In this document: positions 8,315 through 15,813 of the stretch, piece after piece
How positions within the stretch are numbered: position 1 is the first letter of the stretch
Layout: each line of letters begins with the position of its first letter
Source: Planctomycetales bacterium
Lineage (GTDB): Bacteria; Planctomycetota; Phycisphaerae; SM23-33
Assembly (NCBI GenBank): GCA_030592655.1
Contig: JAUVIQ010000029.1
Coordinates: 1-18,666, forward strand
Length of the DNA stretch: 18,666 bases
Direction: 5' to 3'
The notes under the pieces: generated by a model
The model's database searches: none
What the model saw: the letters and a program-made list of their open reading frames with translations, nothing else
Told to the model about the DNA's origin: nothing
Translations under genes and position numbers: made by a program

Positions 8315-8785
8315 ATGAGGCAGGGTGCAGACAGGTTTGTCAGTGTCGTCGTATTGCTTGTCATCGTATTGTTTGCAGCCGGTGGTTTCTTACTTTACGA
8401 GTTCGGCACGGTGGCCATGTGCGACGGTCAGTTCCCGGTTACAGTGATTGTCAAATCCACTGCCGCGGCTCCGCTTACTAAAGTTGCTTACGCTGTCATG
8501 CCAAGTGAGGCTCGGGCGCAGGAATTCATTCAATGTTGCGATGATCCTGCTTCGATATTCAATTTCAAAGATGTCCCGGGATTCGACGGCTCCCCCTTTA
8601 CCGTTGACGTTCAACACAGCGTAAAAAGTTCGCCCCTCGGAAGGGAATGGGACTACGTTCAGTTTGAGGCGATTGTGTTACTCCTGGAGTTCAAGAACGG
8701 CAAAAAGGTTCTTGAGGTAGCGCCCATTCCCAGCCGGGGCGAACCACGAACCATTTATGTAACAACGGACGGAATCGCTCATTAG
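8315..8785 (+). CDS. small membrane-anchored hypothetical protein
   Basis: The 156-residue product is of a family I do not recognise. Residues 8-28 form a single hydrophobic segment after a short basic N-terminus, so it is either an N-terminal anchor with the rest outside or an uncleaved signal. The remaining ~125 residues look like a soluble beta-rich domain, with two adjacent cysteines near residue 69 (QCCDD) and a third near 36. The start is 10 bp after the pckG stop, and GAGG overlapping that stop codon is its ribosome-binding site (8-nt spacing). It is therefore probably co-transcribed and translationally coupled with pckG. Nothing in the protein suggests a role in PEP metabolism. Confidence 0.75.
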   Translation: MRQGADRFVSVVVLLVIVLFAAGGFLLYEFGTVAMCDGQFPVTVIVKSTAAAPLTKVAYAVMPSEARAQEFIQCCDDPASIFNFKDVPGFDGSPFTVDVQHSVKSSPLGREWDYVQFEAIVLLLEFKNGKKVLEVAPIPSRGEPRTIYVTTDGIAH

Positions 8786-8802
8786 ACGCTCACTGCAAAT
8801 AA

Positions 8803-8831
8803 TTGACATCGTCGCCCGTGTGCTGTAACCT
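8803..8831 (+). promoter_or_regulatory. putative promoter for the GYF_2 membrane protein
   Basis: TTGACA (8803-8808), a 17-nt spacer and TAACCT (8826-8831) precede the start at 8861 by about 30 bp. The -35 and spacing are ideal and the -10 is weak (three to four of six). Confidence 0.45.
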
Positions 8832-8860
8832 TCCGGCGGCGTGGGGGATAGGGTAAAAAG

Positions 8861-9829
8861 ATGAGACAGTGGTACTGTTTTATCGGTGGCCGGCGTTACG
8901 GGCCTGTATCTGAAAACGACCTTCGCTTGTGGATTCGTCAGGGCAGGGTCCGCTCGGCGGATCTGGTGTGGACCGACGGCATAGGCGATTGGACGGTGGC
9001 TGGGTCTGTGCCCGGATTGTTCGCCGGCGCGGGGGCTGTTCCCGTGCAGCCCGGCGGCGTGAATGTATCCCCGGCGGGCGGGACCGGCGGGTGGACGCCG
9101 AACTGGAAACTGAACACACAGGCAAGGGAAGTTCTCCAGAGGCGGTGGGGGCTTGCCATCGGCTTTTGCTTGCTGTACATGCTGATAATGTGGGGCGTCG
9201 GCACACTTACGTATAATATTGCTTTCCTGGTACTCGGCGGGCCGCTGATGCTGGGGTTCACCATTTTCTTTCTGACGTTTGCCCGGAGGGGCCGGGGCGA
9301 GATCGGAATGCTCTTCGCCGGATTCCAGAACTTTGGAAACGCCCTGGTTGCTTATCTGCTGGTGTTTTTGTTTCTGTTGCTCTGGTTTTTGACGCCTGTG
9401 GTTGGCGGGGCCTTAATTGGTCTGGTTATGGGCGCTGTTTTCGGGGGCATTGCCGACTGCCCGGTCGAAGGGCTTGCTGTGGGCGCTGCTCTCGGCGTTT
9501 TCGTAGGATATTTTTTTGGAATAGTTCTCTTTATCATCGCTAAGTTGTCGTATTCGCAGACGTTTTACCTGTTGGCGGATAACCCGTCCGTCAGCGCCAT
9601 GGACGCCATCCACGCCAGTAAGGAGGTAATGCTGGGATACAAAGGCAAACTCTTCTGCCTGTCCCTGCGATACTTCTGCTGGGGTCTTCTGTGCCTGCTG
9701 GTCGGCGTGCTGACCTGCGGGATTGGTGGCATGGTCGGTTTTATTTTCCTTGCACCGTACATGGCTGTCGGATATGCTGGATTTTATGACGATCTCCACC
9801 CACCCGCCGACGGGATGAATATCGGTTGA
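8861..9829 (+). CDS. GYF_2 domain + DUF975-like integral membrane protein
   Basis: The 322-residue product begins with a GYF_2 domain at residues 2-54 (WYCFIGGRRYGPVSENDL…VWTDGIGDWTVAGSVPGLF). This is a small fold common in planctomycetes that in related GYF domains binds proline-rich peptides. A Gly/Pro-rich linker follows to about residue 85, and then a block of about six hydrophobic helices (roughly 100-310). The last part (YLLADNPSVSAMDAIHASKEVMLGYKGKLF, then two helices and a PYMAVGYAGFYDDL end) resembles the DUF975 membrane family. The cytoplasmic GYF_2 domain could recruit a partner to the membrane. The start has AGGG 7 nt upstream. The stop codon overlaps the -35 element of the next gene, so the two are tightly packed. 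Function is unknown. Confidence 0.85.
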   Translation: MRQWYCFIGGRRYGPVSENDLRLWIRQGRVRSADLVWTDGIGDWTVAGSVPGLFAGAGAVPVQPGGVNVSPAGGTGGWTPNWKLNTQAREVLQRRWGLAIGFCLLYMLIMWGVGTLTYNIAFLVLGGPLMLGFTIFFLTFARRGRGEIGMLFAGFQNFGNALVAYLLVFLFLLLWFLTPVVGGALIGLVMGAVFGGIADCPVEGLAVGAALGVFVGYFFGIVLFIIAKLSYSQTFYLLADNPSVSAMDAIHASKEVMLGYKGKLFCLSLRYFCWGLLCLLVGVLTCGIGGMVGFIFLAPYMAVGYAGFYDDLHPPADGMNIG

Positions 9830-9856
9830 CAATCGGGTATAATTAAGTTGTACTAT
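9826..9856 (+). promoter_or_regulatory. putative promoter for the first vWA gene
   Basis: TTGACA (9826-9831) overlaps the stop codon of the preceding gene. TACTAT (9851-9856) lies 19 nt downstream, a spacing longer than ideal. A perfect TATAAT sits at 9838-9843, but no -35 match lies 16-18 nt upstream of it. A promoter here is likely, but which -10 is used is unclear. Confidence 0.4.
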
Positions 9857-9897
9857 ATGTCCCGCCTGAAACAGGGATTTGGATGGAGATCGAGACC

Positions 9898-11604
9898 ATG
9901 CAGTATGCTTCTTTATCGTGCAAACGCAGCATCGGTGTAATTCTGGTCGTTGTGTGCGCGTTGATTTTTGCCTTTCCCGCCTCGAGCGCGTCGGATTCCT
10001 CCACCAGGCCTGCGACGACTCAGCCGGCTTCGACAAAAGCATCCCGTAAGGCCGCCAAAATCGAGAAATTCATCAACTATTACCTCGAGATGTACGGAAA
10101 GCACCTCAAGAGCAAGGACTGGATGGCGCGAACAATGGCCGTTATCAGCCTGGCGCGTATAGACGACCCGCGAACCACCAATATGCTGATGGAGGTGATG
10201 ATCTGCGACAAGACGCGAATCGTTCGCGTTTATGCATGGGAGGCGATTCACGCACGACAGGACCGTCTCACGCCGGAACAGCGTAAGCAGTGGGTGGCAA
10301 GCGCGTTCAAACTGGCGAAAAAGAACTCTTTCCGAGGCGACCTCAGGCTGGGGCTGGTCGGACTTCTAAAGGCCGGCGGACCGACTGCAAGGAACAAGAA
10401 AATACTCAAGCATCTCTTCGAGAACACAAATTCCCTTGACCCCGGCGACATCCGCACACTCGAAGCGATGGGCGACACGCTGCGTGAATGGCAAAGTCCC
10501 GACCTTATCAAGGGGCTGATCGGTATGATGAGCCAACTGGATTACGCCTATCGCGCCGAGTTTGTTCTCCGATGCGTTCATGGCGGCATTGAGCCGGCGA
10601 TGACGCTGAGAAAGAAGAGTTCCGACGAAATGTGGGGCAGGACGCAGAAACGGTGGATGCAGTGGTACAAGCAGACCGAGTTCAAGGAAATCGACCCCGG
10701 CGCGGGCGATTCTTATACGGAACTGTCGAAGATCATGCCCAAGGGCGAAAAAATTACGGACAGTAACGATAAAAAATGGAGCAAGGACCTGGAACTGAGT
10801 CGGCTTCGATTAAAGCATTTACAGGTCGGCTTTGCCATTGATAGCACCGGGTCAATGGGCAGCGTCGTCCAGTGGATAAAACGCGACGTGGTCAAAATGA
10901 TGCGAGCGTTTGAACTGATCAGCAGGGAACCCCGGATCAGCGTGCTGCTTTATCGTGATCGCGGCGACGCATACGTCGTCCAGGGCGTTCCGCTGATCGG
11001 TAGCGGTGAAAAACTCGCATTTTCACTCCGCAATGCCAGCGCAAAAGGCGGTGGGGATATTCCCGAAGCCGTCTATGAAGCCCTCTATACCATCATCAAA
11101 AAACAGAAATGGTCGAAGAGTTCATCCGCCCGGAAAGTCATCGTCCTTGTCGGCGACGCCCCGCCCCAGGAAAAGAGCCTGGAAAAAATCGAGAAACTGG
11201 TTAATTCATCCGTCCGGAAACAGTTCAAGTTTTTCTGCATCAAGGTTCGCTCTCGCTACCGAAATCGCAAAAAACTACCCAATTACGACCGGGCACTGGC
11301 GACCTACGACAAGATTGCCGAATGGGGTAAGGGTAAGAGCATATGGGTCGATTTTCGGGGACGTTACCACAGCTCGCGGAACACGGGCGTAGCCCGACCA
11401 CAGAGCGAGAACGACTCCGACCGGGTCGTACTTCGTGAGGTGCTCAAAGCCCTGCTCGAAGAGGGATACCGCGATCGGGTGGACCCGTTCGTTGATGTCC
11501 TGCTGGAGTACGTCGAAGCGCCGGTAAAAGAGAAACGCAACCCATTCGGACCCTGGCATCGGGGCACAGGCGGCGGCAAATGGGTTGACCCGCAGGCGAG
11601 GTAA
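9898..11604 (+). CDS. secreted HEAT-like + von Willebrand A protein, copy A
   Basis: The product is 568 residues from the ATG at 9898. I prefer this start over the in-frame ATG at 9883. GGAG at 9885-9888 then sits 9 nt upstream as ribosome-binding site, and the signal peptide loses an acidic MEIET leader. The signal peptide is basic then hydrophobic, ending near SSA at ~30, and a Ser/Thr/Gln-rich linker follows. Residues ~55-210 contain helical HEAT-like repeats (MARTMAVISLARIDDPRTT, IVRVYAWEAIHA). Residues ~308-500 are a vWA domain. The metal-site motif is DSTGS at 315-319 (Thr in place of the usual middle Ser), with GGGDIPEAV near 383 and GDAPP with Asp420. vWA domains bind proteins through a divalent metal, and HEAT stacks also bind proteins. 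No membrane anchor is visible after the signal. A close paralogue follows 123 bp later. Confidence 0.85.
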   Translation: MQYASLSCKRSIGVILVVVCALIFAFPASSASDSSTRPATTQPASTKASRKAAKIEKFINYYLEMYGKHLKSKDWMARTMAVISLARIDDPRTTNMLMEVMICDKTRIVRVYAWEAIHARQDRLTPEQRKQWVASAFKLAKKNSFRGDLRLGLVGLLKAGGPTARNKKILKHLFENTNSLDPGDIRTLEAMGDTLREWQSPDLIKGLIGMMSQLDYAYRAEFVLRCVHGGIEPAMTLRKKSSDEMWGRTQKRWMQWYKQTEFKEIDPGAGDSYTELSKIMPKGEKITDSNDKKWSKDLELSRLRLKHLQVGFAIDSTGSMGSVVQWIKRDVVKMMRAFELISREPRISVLLYRDRGDAYVVQGVPLIGSGEKLAFSLRNASAKGGGDIPEAVYEALYTIIKKQKWSKSSSARKVIVLVGDAPPQEKSLEKIEKLVNSSVRKQFKFFCIKVRSRYRNRKKLPNYDRALATYDKIAEWGKGKSIWVDFRGRYHSSRNTGVARPQSENDSDRVVLREVLKALLEEGYRDRVDPFVDVLLEYVEAPVKEKRNPFGPWHRGTGGGKWVDPQAR

Positions 11605-11620
11605 CAGACCGGAAGACCGG

Positions 11621-11705
11621 ATTCGTAATTGGTAATTGGTAATTCGTAAAAAAAACCGACGCTCCGTTACGAATTACCAATTACGAATTACGAATTACGA
11701 ATTAC
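11621..11705. repeat. inverted heptad-repeat hairpin between the vWA paralogues
   Basis: Four tandem heptads ATTSGTA (11621-11648) are followed by an A-run and a short GC spacer. Five inverted heptads TACSAAT plus a partial one follow (11668-11705). The arms can form a long AT-rich stem with a loop of about 19 nt. It fills most of the 123-bp gap between the two vWA genes. It ends about 20 bp before the ribosome-binding site of copy B and could act on transcription or mRNA of that gene. Confidence 0.8.
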
Positions 11706-11727
11706 AGAACAAATGGAGATCGAGGTC

Positions 11728-13449
11728 ATGCAGCAGGTATCTTCACTGCGTAAAAGTATTATCGGCGTGCTTGCGGTTCTTGTGTGTGTGCCTGTTCTTA
11801 TTTGTTCGGTTTCAGGTGCGACGATTCAGCGCGACCAGTCGGCAACGACTCAACCGACCACGGGAAAAGCCACCCCAAAAGCCGAAATGATTGAGCGGCT
11901 CATCAATTACTACGCCGAGATGTACGGAAAGCATCTTAAGAGCAAGGACTGGATGGCGCGTACAATGGCCGTTATCAGCCTGGCGCGTATAGACGACCCG
12001 CGAACTACCGGGATGCTGATGGATGTGATGATCGGTGACAAAAAGCGAATCGTTCGCGTTTATGCATGGGAGGCGATTCACGCACGACAGGACCGTCTCA
12101 CGCCGGAACAGCGTAATCAGTGGGTGGAAAGCGCGTTCAAACTGGCGAAAAAAAACTCTTTCCGAGGCGACCTCAGGCTGGGGCTGGTCGGACTGCTGAA
12201 GACCGTCGGACCGACCGCCGGGAACAAGAAAATATTCAAGAAGTTATTCACCAGGACGAACTCAAACGACCCGAACGACATCCGCACGCTGTGGGCGATG
12301 GGCGACGCGCTGAAAAGGTGGAAAAGTCCCGACCTCATCAAGTGGCTCATCAACTCAATGGACAAACTCGATTCGGCCTATCGCGCCGAACTTATTCTCA
12401 GGCGCGTCCATTCGGGCATCCCTCGAGCGAGCAGTCTGTGGAAGACGGGTTCCGACGCCATGTGGGAGACGACGAAGGAGCGGTGGGTCGAATGGTTCAA
12501 GCAGGCTGGACTGGAGGAAATCAACCCCCCGGAAGGTTCACCCTACGCCGGTCTTTCCAGGGTAATGCCCCGGGGCGAGAAGATCACAAAGGCGCGTGAT
12601 GCGAAGTGGCGCAAGGATATGGAACTGAGACGCTGTCGCCTGGGCAGGCTTGAGGTGTGTTTCGTCGTTGATAGCACCGGTTCGATGGGTTCGGCTGTCC
12701 GGTGGATTCAACGCGACGTGGTCAAGATGATGCGGGCGTTTGAAAAGATCAGCCGAGAACCTCGAATCGGCGTAATACTGTATCGTGACCACGGCGACGA
12801 GTACGTCGTGCAGTCTGTTCCTCTGCTCGGAAACGCCCGCCGGCTTGCTTCTGCCCTGCGCAATGCAAGCGCCAAAGGAGGCGGGGACATCCCTGAAGCC
12901 GTCTATGAGGCGCTTTATACAGCCGTCAAGAAGCAGAAATGGTCAAAAAGTTCAAACGTACGGAAGGTCATAATTCTTGTCGGCGACGCCCCGCCGCACA
13001 AGGAGACCCTGGAAAAAATCGAGCGACTGGTTACATCGGCCGTCAAACGAGGATTCAGTTTCTACTGCATCAAGGTCCGTACCCGCTACCGACACCGCTC
13101 CAATTACGACAGCGCCCTGAAGACTTTCGACAAGATTGCCGAATGGGGCGGGGGACGCAGTCTTTGGATGAGGTTCACGAGGGACGGACGGTCGGGGGGG
13201 AGACGTACAGCCTCGCCGCAGGGCAAAGACGATTCCGGTCGCATTCTGCTATCCGAGGTGCTCAAGGCTGTGCTTGAGAAGGGATACAGCGACCGAGTGG
13301 ACCCGTTCATCGGCGTCCTGCTCGAATACGTCGAAAAGCCGGTCAAGGAAAAACGCCACTCCTTCGGACCCTGGAAGGAGCCCGTCAGACCGTCCAAACC
13401 AGCAAAGCCACGCAAACCGACCAAACCGCGAGACCCGCAGGCGCGGTAA
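11728..13449 (+). CDS. secreted HEAT-like + von Willebrand A protein, copy B
   Basis: This 573-residue tandem paralogue of the gene just upstream keeps the same architecture: signal peptide, short linker, HEAT-like helices (~55-210) and vWA domain (~308-500). DSTGS is again at 315-319, with GGGDIPEAV and GDAPP. The copies align without net gap from the start to the metal site. As in copy A, GGAG 9 nt before the ATG at 11728 decides the start over the in-frame ATG at 11713. Differences are a shorter segment before the final helices and a C-terminal Pro/Lys/Arg insertion (KPAKPRKPTKP) before the shared DPQAR end. The first ~150 bp of the helical region are almost identical to copy A while the vWA part has diverged. 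The Pro-rich tail could be a GYF-domain ligand; that is speculation. Function is unknown. Confidence 0.85.
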   Translation: MQQVSSLRKSIIGVLAVLVCVPVLICSVSGATIQRDQSATTQPTTGKATPKAEMIERLINYYAEMYGKHLKSKDWMARTMAVISLARIDDPRTTGMLMDVMIGDKKRIVRVYAWEAIHARQDRLTPEQRNQWVESAFKLAKKNSFRGDLRLGLVGLLKTVGPTAGNKKIFKKLFTRTNSNDPNDIRTLWAMGDALKRWKSPDLIKWLINSMDKLDSAYRAELILRRVHSGIPRASSLWKTGSDAMWETTKERWVEWFKQAGLEEINPPEGSPYAGLSRVMPRGEKITKARDAKWRKDMELRRCRLGRLEVCFVVDSTGSMGSAVRWIQRDVVKMMRAFEKISREPRIGVILYRDHGDEYVVQSVPLLGNARRLASALRNASAKGGGDIPEAVYEALYTAVKKQKWSKSSNVRKVIILVGDAPPHKETLEKIERLVTSAVKRGFSFYCIKVRTRYRHRSNYDSALKTFDKIAEWGGGRSLWMRFTRDGRSGGRRTASPQGKDDSGRILLSEVLKAVLEKGYSDRVDPFIGVLLEYVEKPVKEKRHSFGPWKEPVRPSKPAKPRKPTKPRDPQAR

Positions 13450-13537
13450 CAGACCGGATTACCGTGAGACCGGAATACCGGATTCGAAATTCTCTGTTCA
13501 TTATTCCACGTAGTGGTGCTACGCACAATATTCATCT
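13450..13537. other. convergent intergenic region after vWA copy B
   Basis: These 88 bp separate the converging vWA copy B and MFS genes. The first part repeats ACCGGA words (GACCGGATTACCG, GACCGGAATACCGG) and ends in ATTCGAAATT. It resembles the sequence after copy A's stop (CAGACCGGAAGACCGG, then ATTCGTAATT). A small hairpin CGTAG-TGGTG-CTACG lies near 13510-13524. I see no strong U-tract terminator. Confidence 0.5.
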
Positions 13538-14866
13538 TTATCCGTTCCGGGGGCGGATGTCTTTTACAAACCGCAGCAGGGCGAGTGCCGCCAGAAGCGT
13601 CAATCCGCTCAAACCAAGCATGATCTGAAAGACATTCAATTCCACCCCGGATACGGTTGTGGACCAGTCGGCCGGCAATGCCGTCAGGACCTCCCCAGCC
13701 ACAAGCGGCGCTGCCGACGGACCGACGAATATCAGGATATTCGCAAGGCACAGGAAGAACGCCCGCCCCCTGTCCGGCGTCAGGTGGAACAGTTGGGTTG
13801 TGCAGGCGAGGAATCCGCCCGCACGGGCAGCACCGGCCAGAATCAGTGCGGCGGGCATGAGGAACCTCGCCTGATTGCGGGGCAACATCCCGATACCGAC
13901 AACCGAAAAGCACACTACGCACAATAACAGGTGAGTGGCGGTAAAAACCCGCTTTGTCCCTATACGATCAACAAGTCGCCCACCAATCAGAAGTGCCAGG
14001 ATCGTCCCCAGCGTCGTGAAACCGGTGATGATAATGTTCTCGTTCGTCGGAAATCCCATATACCTCATGTAAAGCACCAGGGGCTGGCCGAGAAAACCGA
14101 TGCAAAGCCCCACAACAGCGAAATACGCGCAAAAAATCAGGACGTCCTTCCGGCGAAGGAGGTTTGAGATGTGCTTTCTCCAGTCGCCGAAATCGTCCTG
14201 ATCAACGGCCAATTCGGTAACGACGGGAATCCTGGAAACGAAATAATTACGAAGCAGCACCAGCGAGGCCGCAATGACTATGACGACCTGAAATCGCCAT
14301 GTATCGGGCGACTTTCCGAGGAACAGGCCCGCAGCGATGATTGCAACAAATACCGAGGTGCTCCACCACGCTCGCATCCTTCCGATGAACCGCCCGCGCC
14401 TGTCGGCTGGGATGACGTCGTGGAGAATCGGGAACCAGAAAGTGAAACCGCTCTGCCCGATTATGACGGCTACGAAAACGGTCAACACTACCGCCCGGGC
14501 AGTGGCCTCGCCGATTCCCATAACGAAAGGCAGCAAAGCCGCTGCGGCCATGGTAAGCGCATAGACCGTCCAGCAGCGGAGCATGAATTTTTTACCGTTC
14601 GACGGATGCACCCGCAACGAGACGGGAATCTGAACGATGCGGGCAAAACCGACCGTCGCCCCAAGCAGCATCGCCAGCCGGTCCGAACCGCCTAGGTGCT
14701 TGATAAACAGCGTTCCGAAACCGGAGCGAATAAGCAGCATCATCAGGACGGCCCCAGCCGACGAGCCGAGGTAGATATACCGCATCCCACGCCGCCGCTG
14801 GGCGGGAGTGAGTCCGGCGCCGCTTTTGGAGTCTGTAACAGATGATGTAGTCGCTTCGCGGCGCAT
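13538..14866 (-). CDS. major facilitator superfamily transporter
   Basis: The 442-residue inner-membrane protein has about twelve hydrophobic helices in two halves. They are joined by a charged central loop (near 215-240, DQDDFGDWRKHISNLLRRKD). The loop after the eighth helix carries GGRLVDRIGTKRVF (about 294-307), the MFS motif-A pattern that stabilises conformational change. An FWFPILHDVIPADRRGRFIGRMRAWW stretch in the first half also fits loops of this family. Substrate cannot be read from the sequence. The ATG at 14864-14866 has no clear ribosome-binding site. A later in-frame ATG (residue 28) would still precede the first helix. It follows the lipoprotein gene after 52 bp on the same strand with no promoter match between, so shared transcription is likely. 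Confidence 0.85.
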   Translation of the reverse strand: MRREATTSSVTDSKSGAGLTPAQRRRGMRYIYLGSSAGAVLMMLLIRSGFGTLFIKHLGGSDRLAMLLGATVGFARIVQIPVSLRVHPSNGKKFMLRCWTVYALTMAAAALLPFVMGIGEATARAVVLTVFVAVIIGQSGFTFWFPILHDVIPADRRGRFIGRMRAWWSTSVFVAIIAAGLFLGKSPDTWRFQVVIVIAASLVLLRNYFVSRIPVVTELAVDQDDFGDWRKHISNLLRRKDVLIFCAYFAVVGLCIGFLGQPLVLYMRYMGFPTNENIIITGFTTLGTILALLIGGRLVDRIGTKRVFTATHLLLCVVCFSVVGIGMLPRNQARFLMPAALILAGAARAGGFLACTTQLFHLTPDRGRAFFLCLANILIFVGPSAAPLVAGEVLTALPADWSTTVSGVELNVFQIMLGLSGLTLLAALALLRFVKDIRPRNG

Positions 14867-14918
14867 TTGTCAGCATAAAACGGTGAACCCGGGTTAGAGG
14901 TACGACTGGGCGGACCTC

Positions 14919-15698
14919 TCATCCACCTTTTTTGAATTCGACCAGTTCCATCACTACCTGCATCTGCCCCGTCATGATATTGGTTGACATGGTTTTGACC
15001 ATCCCGCCGAGAACTTCATCGGAGGTCCAGGTTTTGGAGGTAATCGTCTTGTCTCCCATCTTGACCTTCATTTCCATCACCTTGCACTTAATCTTTTTCC
15101 CGCCCACGGTCAGCGTTTCGGTTCCGAGGTCTTTCATTTCGGGTTTGATTTTGGGGTCGGCGACGACGGCGGCTTTGCCGGTCTGGGCGAAGCGGGGCAT
15201 CTTCTGCTCCGACGGGGTCATCTCTTTGTCGCCTATCTTCATAGTCATCTTCACATAGGCGAACTGGTCGTCAACCTTGGTAACCTCCCATGTCTGGCCC
15301 ACGTTTTTCCCCATCTTGTACTTGAGCGTATCGCCGGCCTTGGCGCCTGCCCAGGGCGTCTTTTGCAGTTCGGGAGTCTTTGCTTCCGGTTTCACCTCCG
15401 GCTTGACTTCAGGCTTTACCTCTGGTTTTACCTCAGGTTTTACCTCAGGTTTTACTTCAGGTTTTACTTCAGGCTTTACTTCAGGCTTTACTTCAGGTTT
15501 GACCTCGGGTTTGACCTCAGGTTTTACTTCCGGTTTTACCTCAGGCTTTACCTCGGGTTTGACTTCGGGTTTCTTGGCAGTGGTTTTCTTGTCCTGTTTG
15601 GGGGGTGTTTTTGCGTCTTTTCCCTTCCCGCATCCTGCGAGAATCAGTCCTGTAACAAGAAGCATAGCGCACAGTGTGGTAAACATTTTGGTTTTCAT
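14919..15698 (-). CDS. lipoprotein with PEVK repeat spacer
   Basis: The 259-residue product starts with a lipoprotein signal peptide and lipobox LAGC; Cys23 would be lipid-modified and anchor it in a membrane. A Lys-rich segment follows, then fifteen PEVK tetrapeptides and one PEAK. This spacer is probably extended, disordered and of alternating charge. The last ~140 residues (from TPWAGAKAGDTLKYKMGKNVG to the end) form a Lys/Met/Thr-rich, beta-predicted domain I do not recognise. The ATG at 15698 is preferred because AAAGGA lies 8 nt upstream and the signal peptide begins there; an in-frame ATG at 15740 has no suitable site. The repeat spacer could carry the domain away from the membrane, as repeat stalks do in other surface lipoproteins. 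It is probably co-transcribed with the downstream MFS gene. Confidence 0.85.
   Translation of the reverse strand: MKTKMFTTLCAMLLVTGLILAGCGKGKDAKTPPKQDKKTTAKKPEVKPEVKPEVKPEVKPEVKPEVKPEVKPEVKPEVKPEVKPEVKPEVKPEVKPEVKPEVKPEAKTPELQKTPWAGAKAGDTLKYKMGKNVGQTWEVTKVDDQFAYVKMTMKIGDKEMTPSEQKMPRFAQTGKAAVVADPKIKPEMKDLGTETLTVGGKKIKCKVMEMKVKMGDKTITSKTWTSDEVLGGMVKTMSTNIMTGQMQVVMELVEFKKGG
15378..15569 (-). repeat. in-frame 12-bp minisatellite (16 units) encoding PEVK
   Basis: Sixteen contiguous 12-bp units were counted directly. Fifteen encode PEVK and the one at 15378-15389 encodes PEAK. Units vary mostly at third positions; some neighbours are identical, such as 15426-15437 with 15438-15449. Because the unit is a multiple of three, gain or loss of units lengthens or shortens the spacer without a frameshift. 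Confidence 0.95.
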
Positions 15699-15772
15699 GG
15701 TAAGGTTCCTTTCATGAGTTAGAATCGTGTTGGTTGACATGTCATTTTACCTCGGGATGAAACCTGTTTTTA

Positions 15773-15800
15773 ATTATCAATGTCAATTGGCGATTGTCAA
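15773..15800 (-). promoter_or_regulatory. putative promoter for the lipoprotein gene
   Basis: On the minus strand TTGACA (15800-15795), a 16-nt spacer and GATAAT (15778-15773) form a strong match. The predicted leader is about 65-70 nt to the ATG at 15698. A second TTGACA at 15786-15781 lies inside the spacer, and no good -10 was found for it. Confidence 0.6.
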
Positions 15801-15813
15801 TTGTAATATAGTT

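Noticed and set aside
9883..9897. Start of vWA copy A at the first ATG (and 11713 for copy B)
   Set aside because: The GGAG inside this segment is correctly spaced for the next in-frame ATG, and the extra MEIET/MEIEV would place acids at the front of the signal peptide.
13104..13922. Minus-strand open frame across the vWA copy B end and the MFS gene end
   Set aside because: It overlaps two supported genes in other frames and its translation shows no coherent domain.
15378..15569. CRISPR-like array
   Set aside because: Units are contiguous 12-mers without spacers and lie in frame in a coding sequence; no cas genes are present.
15277..15717. Plus-strand open frames with FTSG repeats opposite the lipoprotein
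   Set aside because: They are reflections of the 12-bp minisatellite. The minus strand has the lipobox, ribosome-binding site and promoter.
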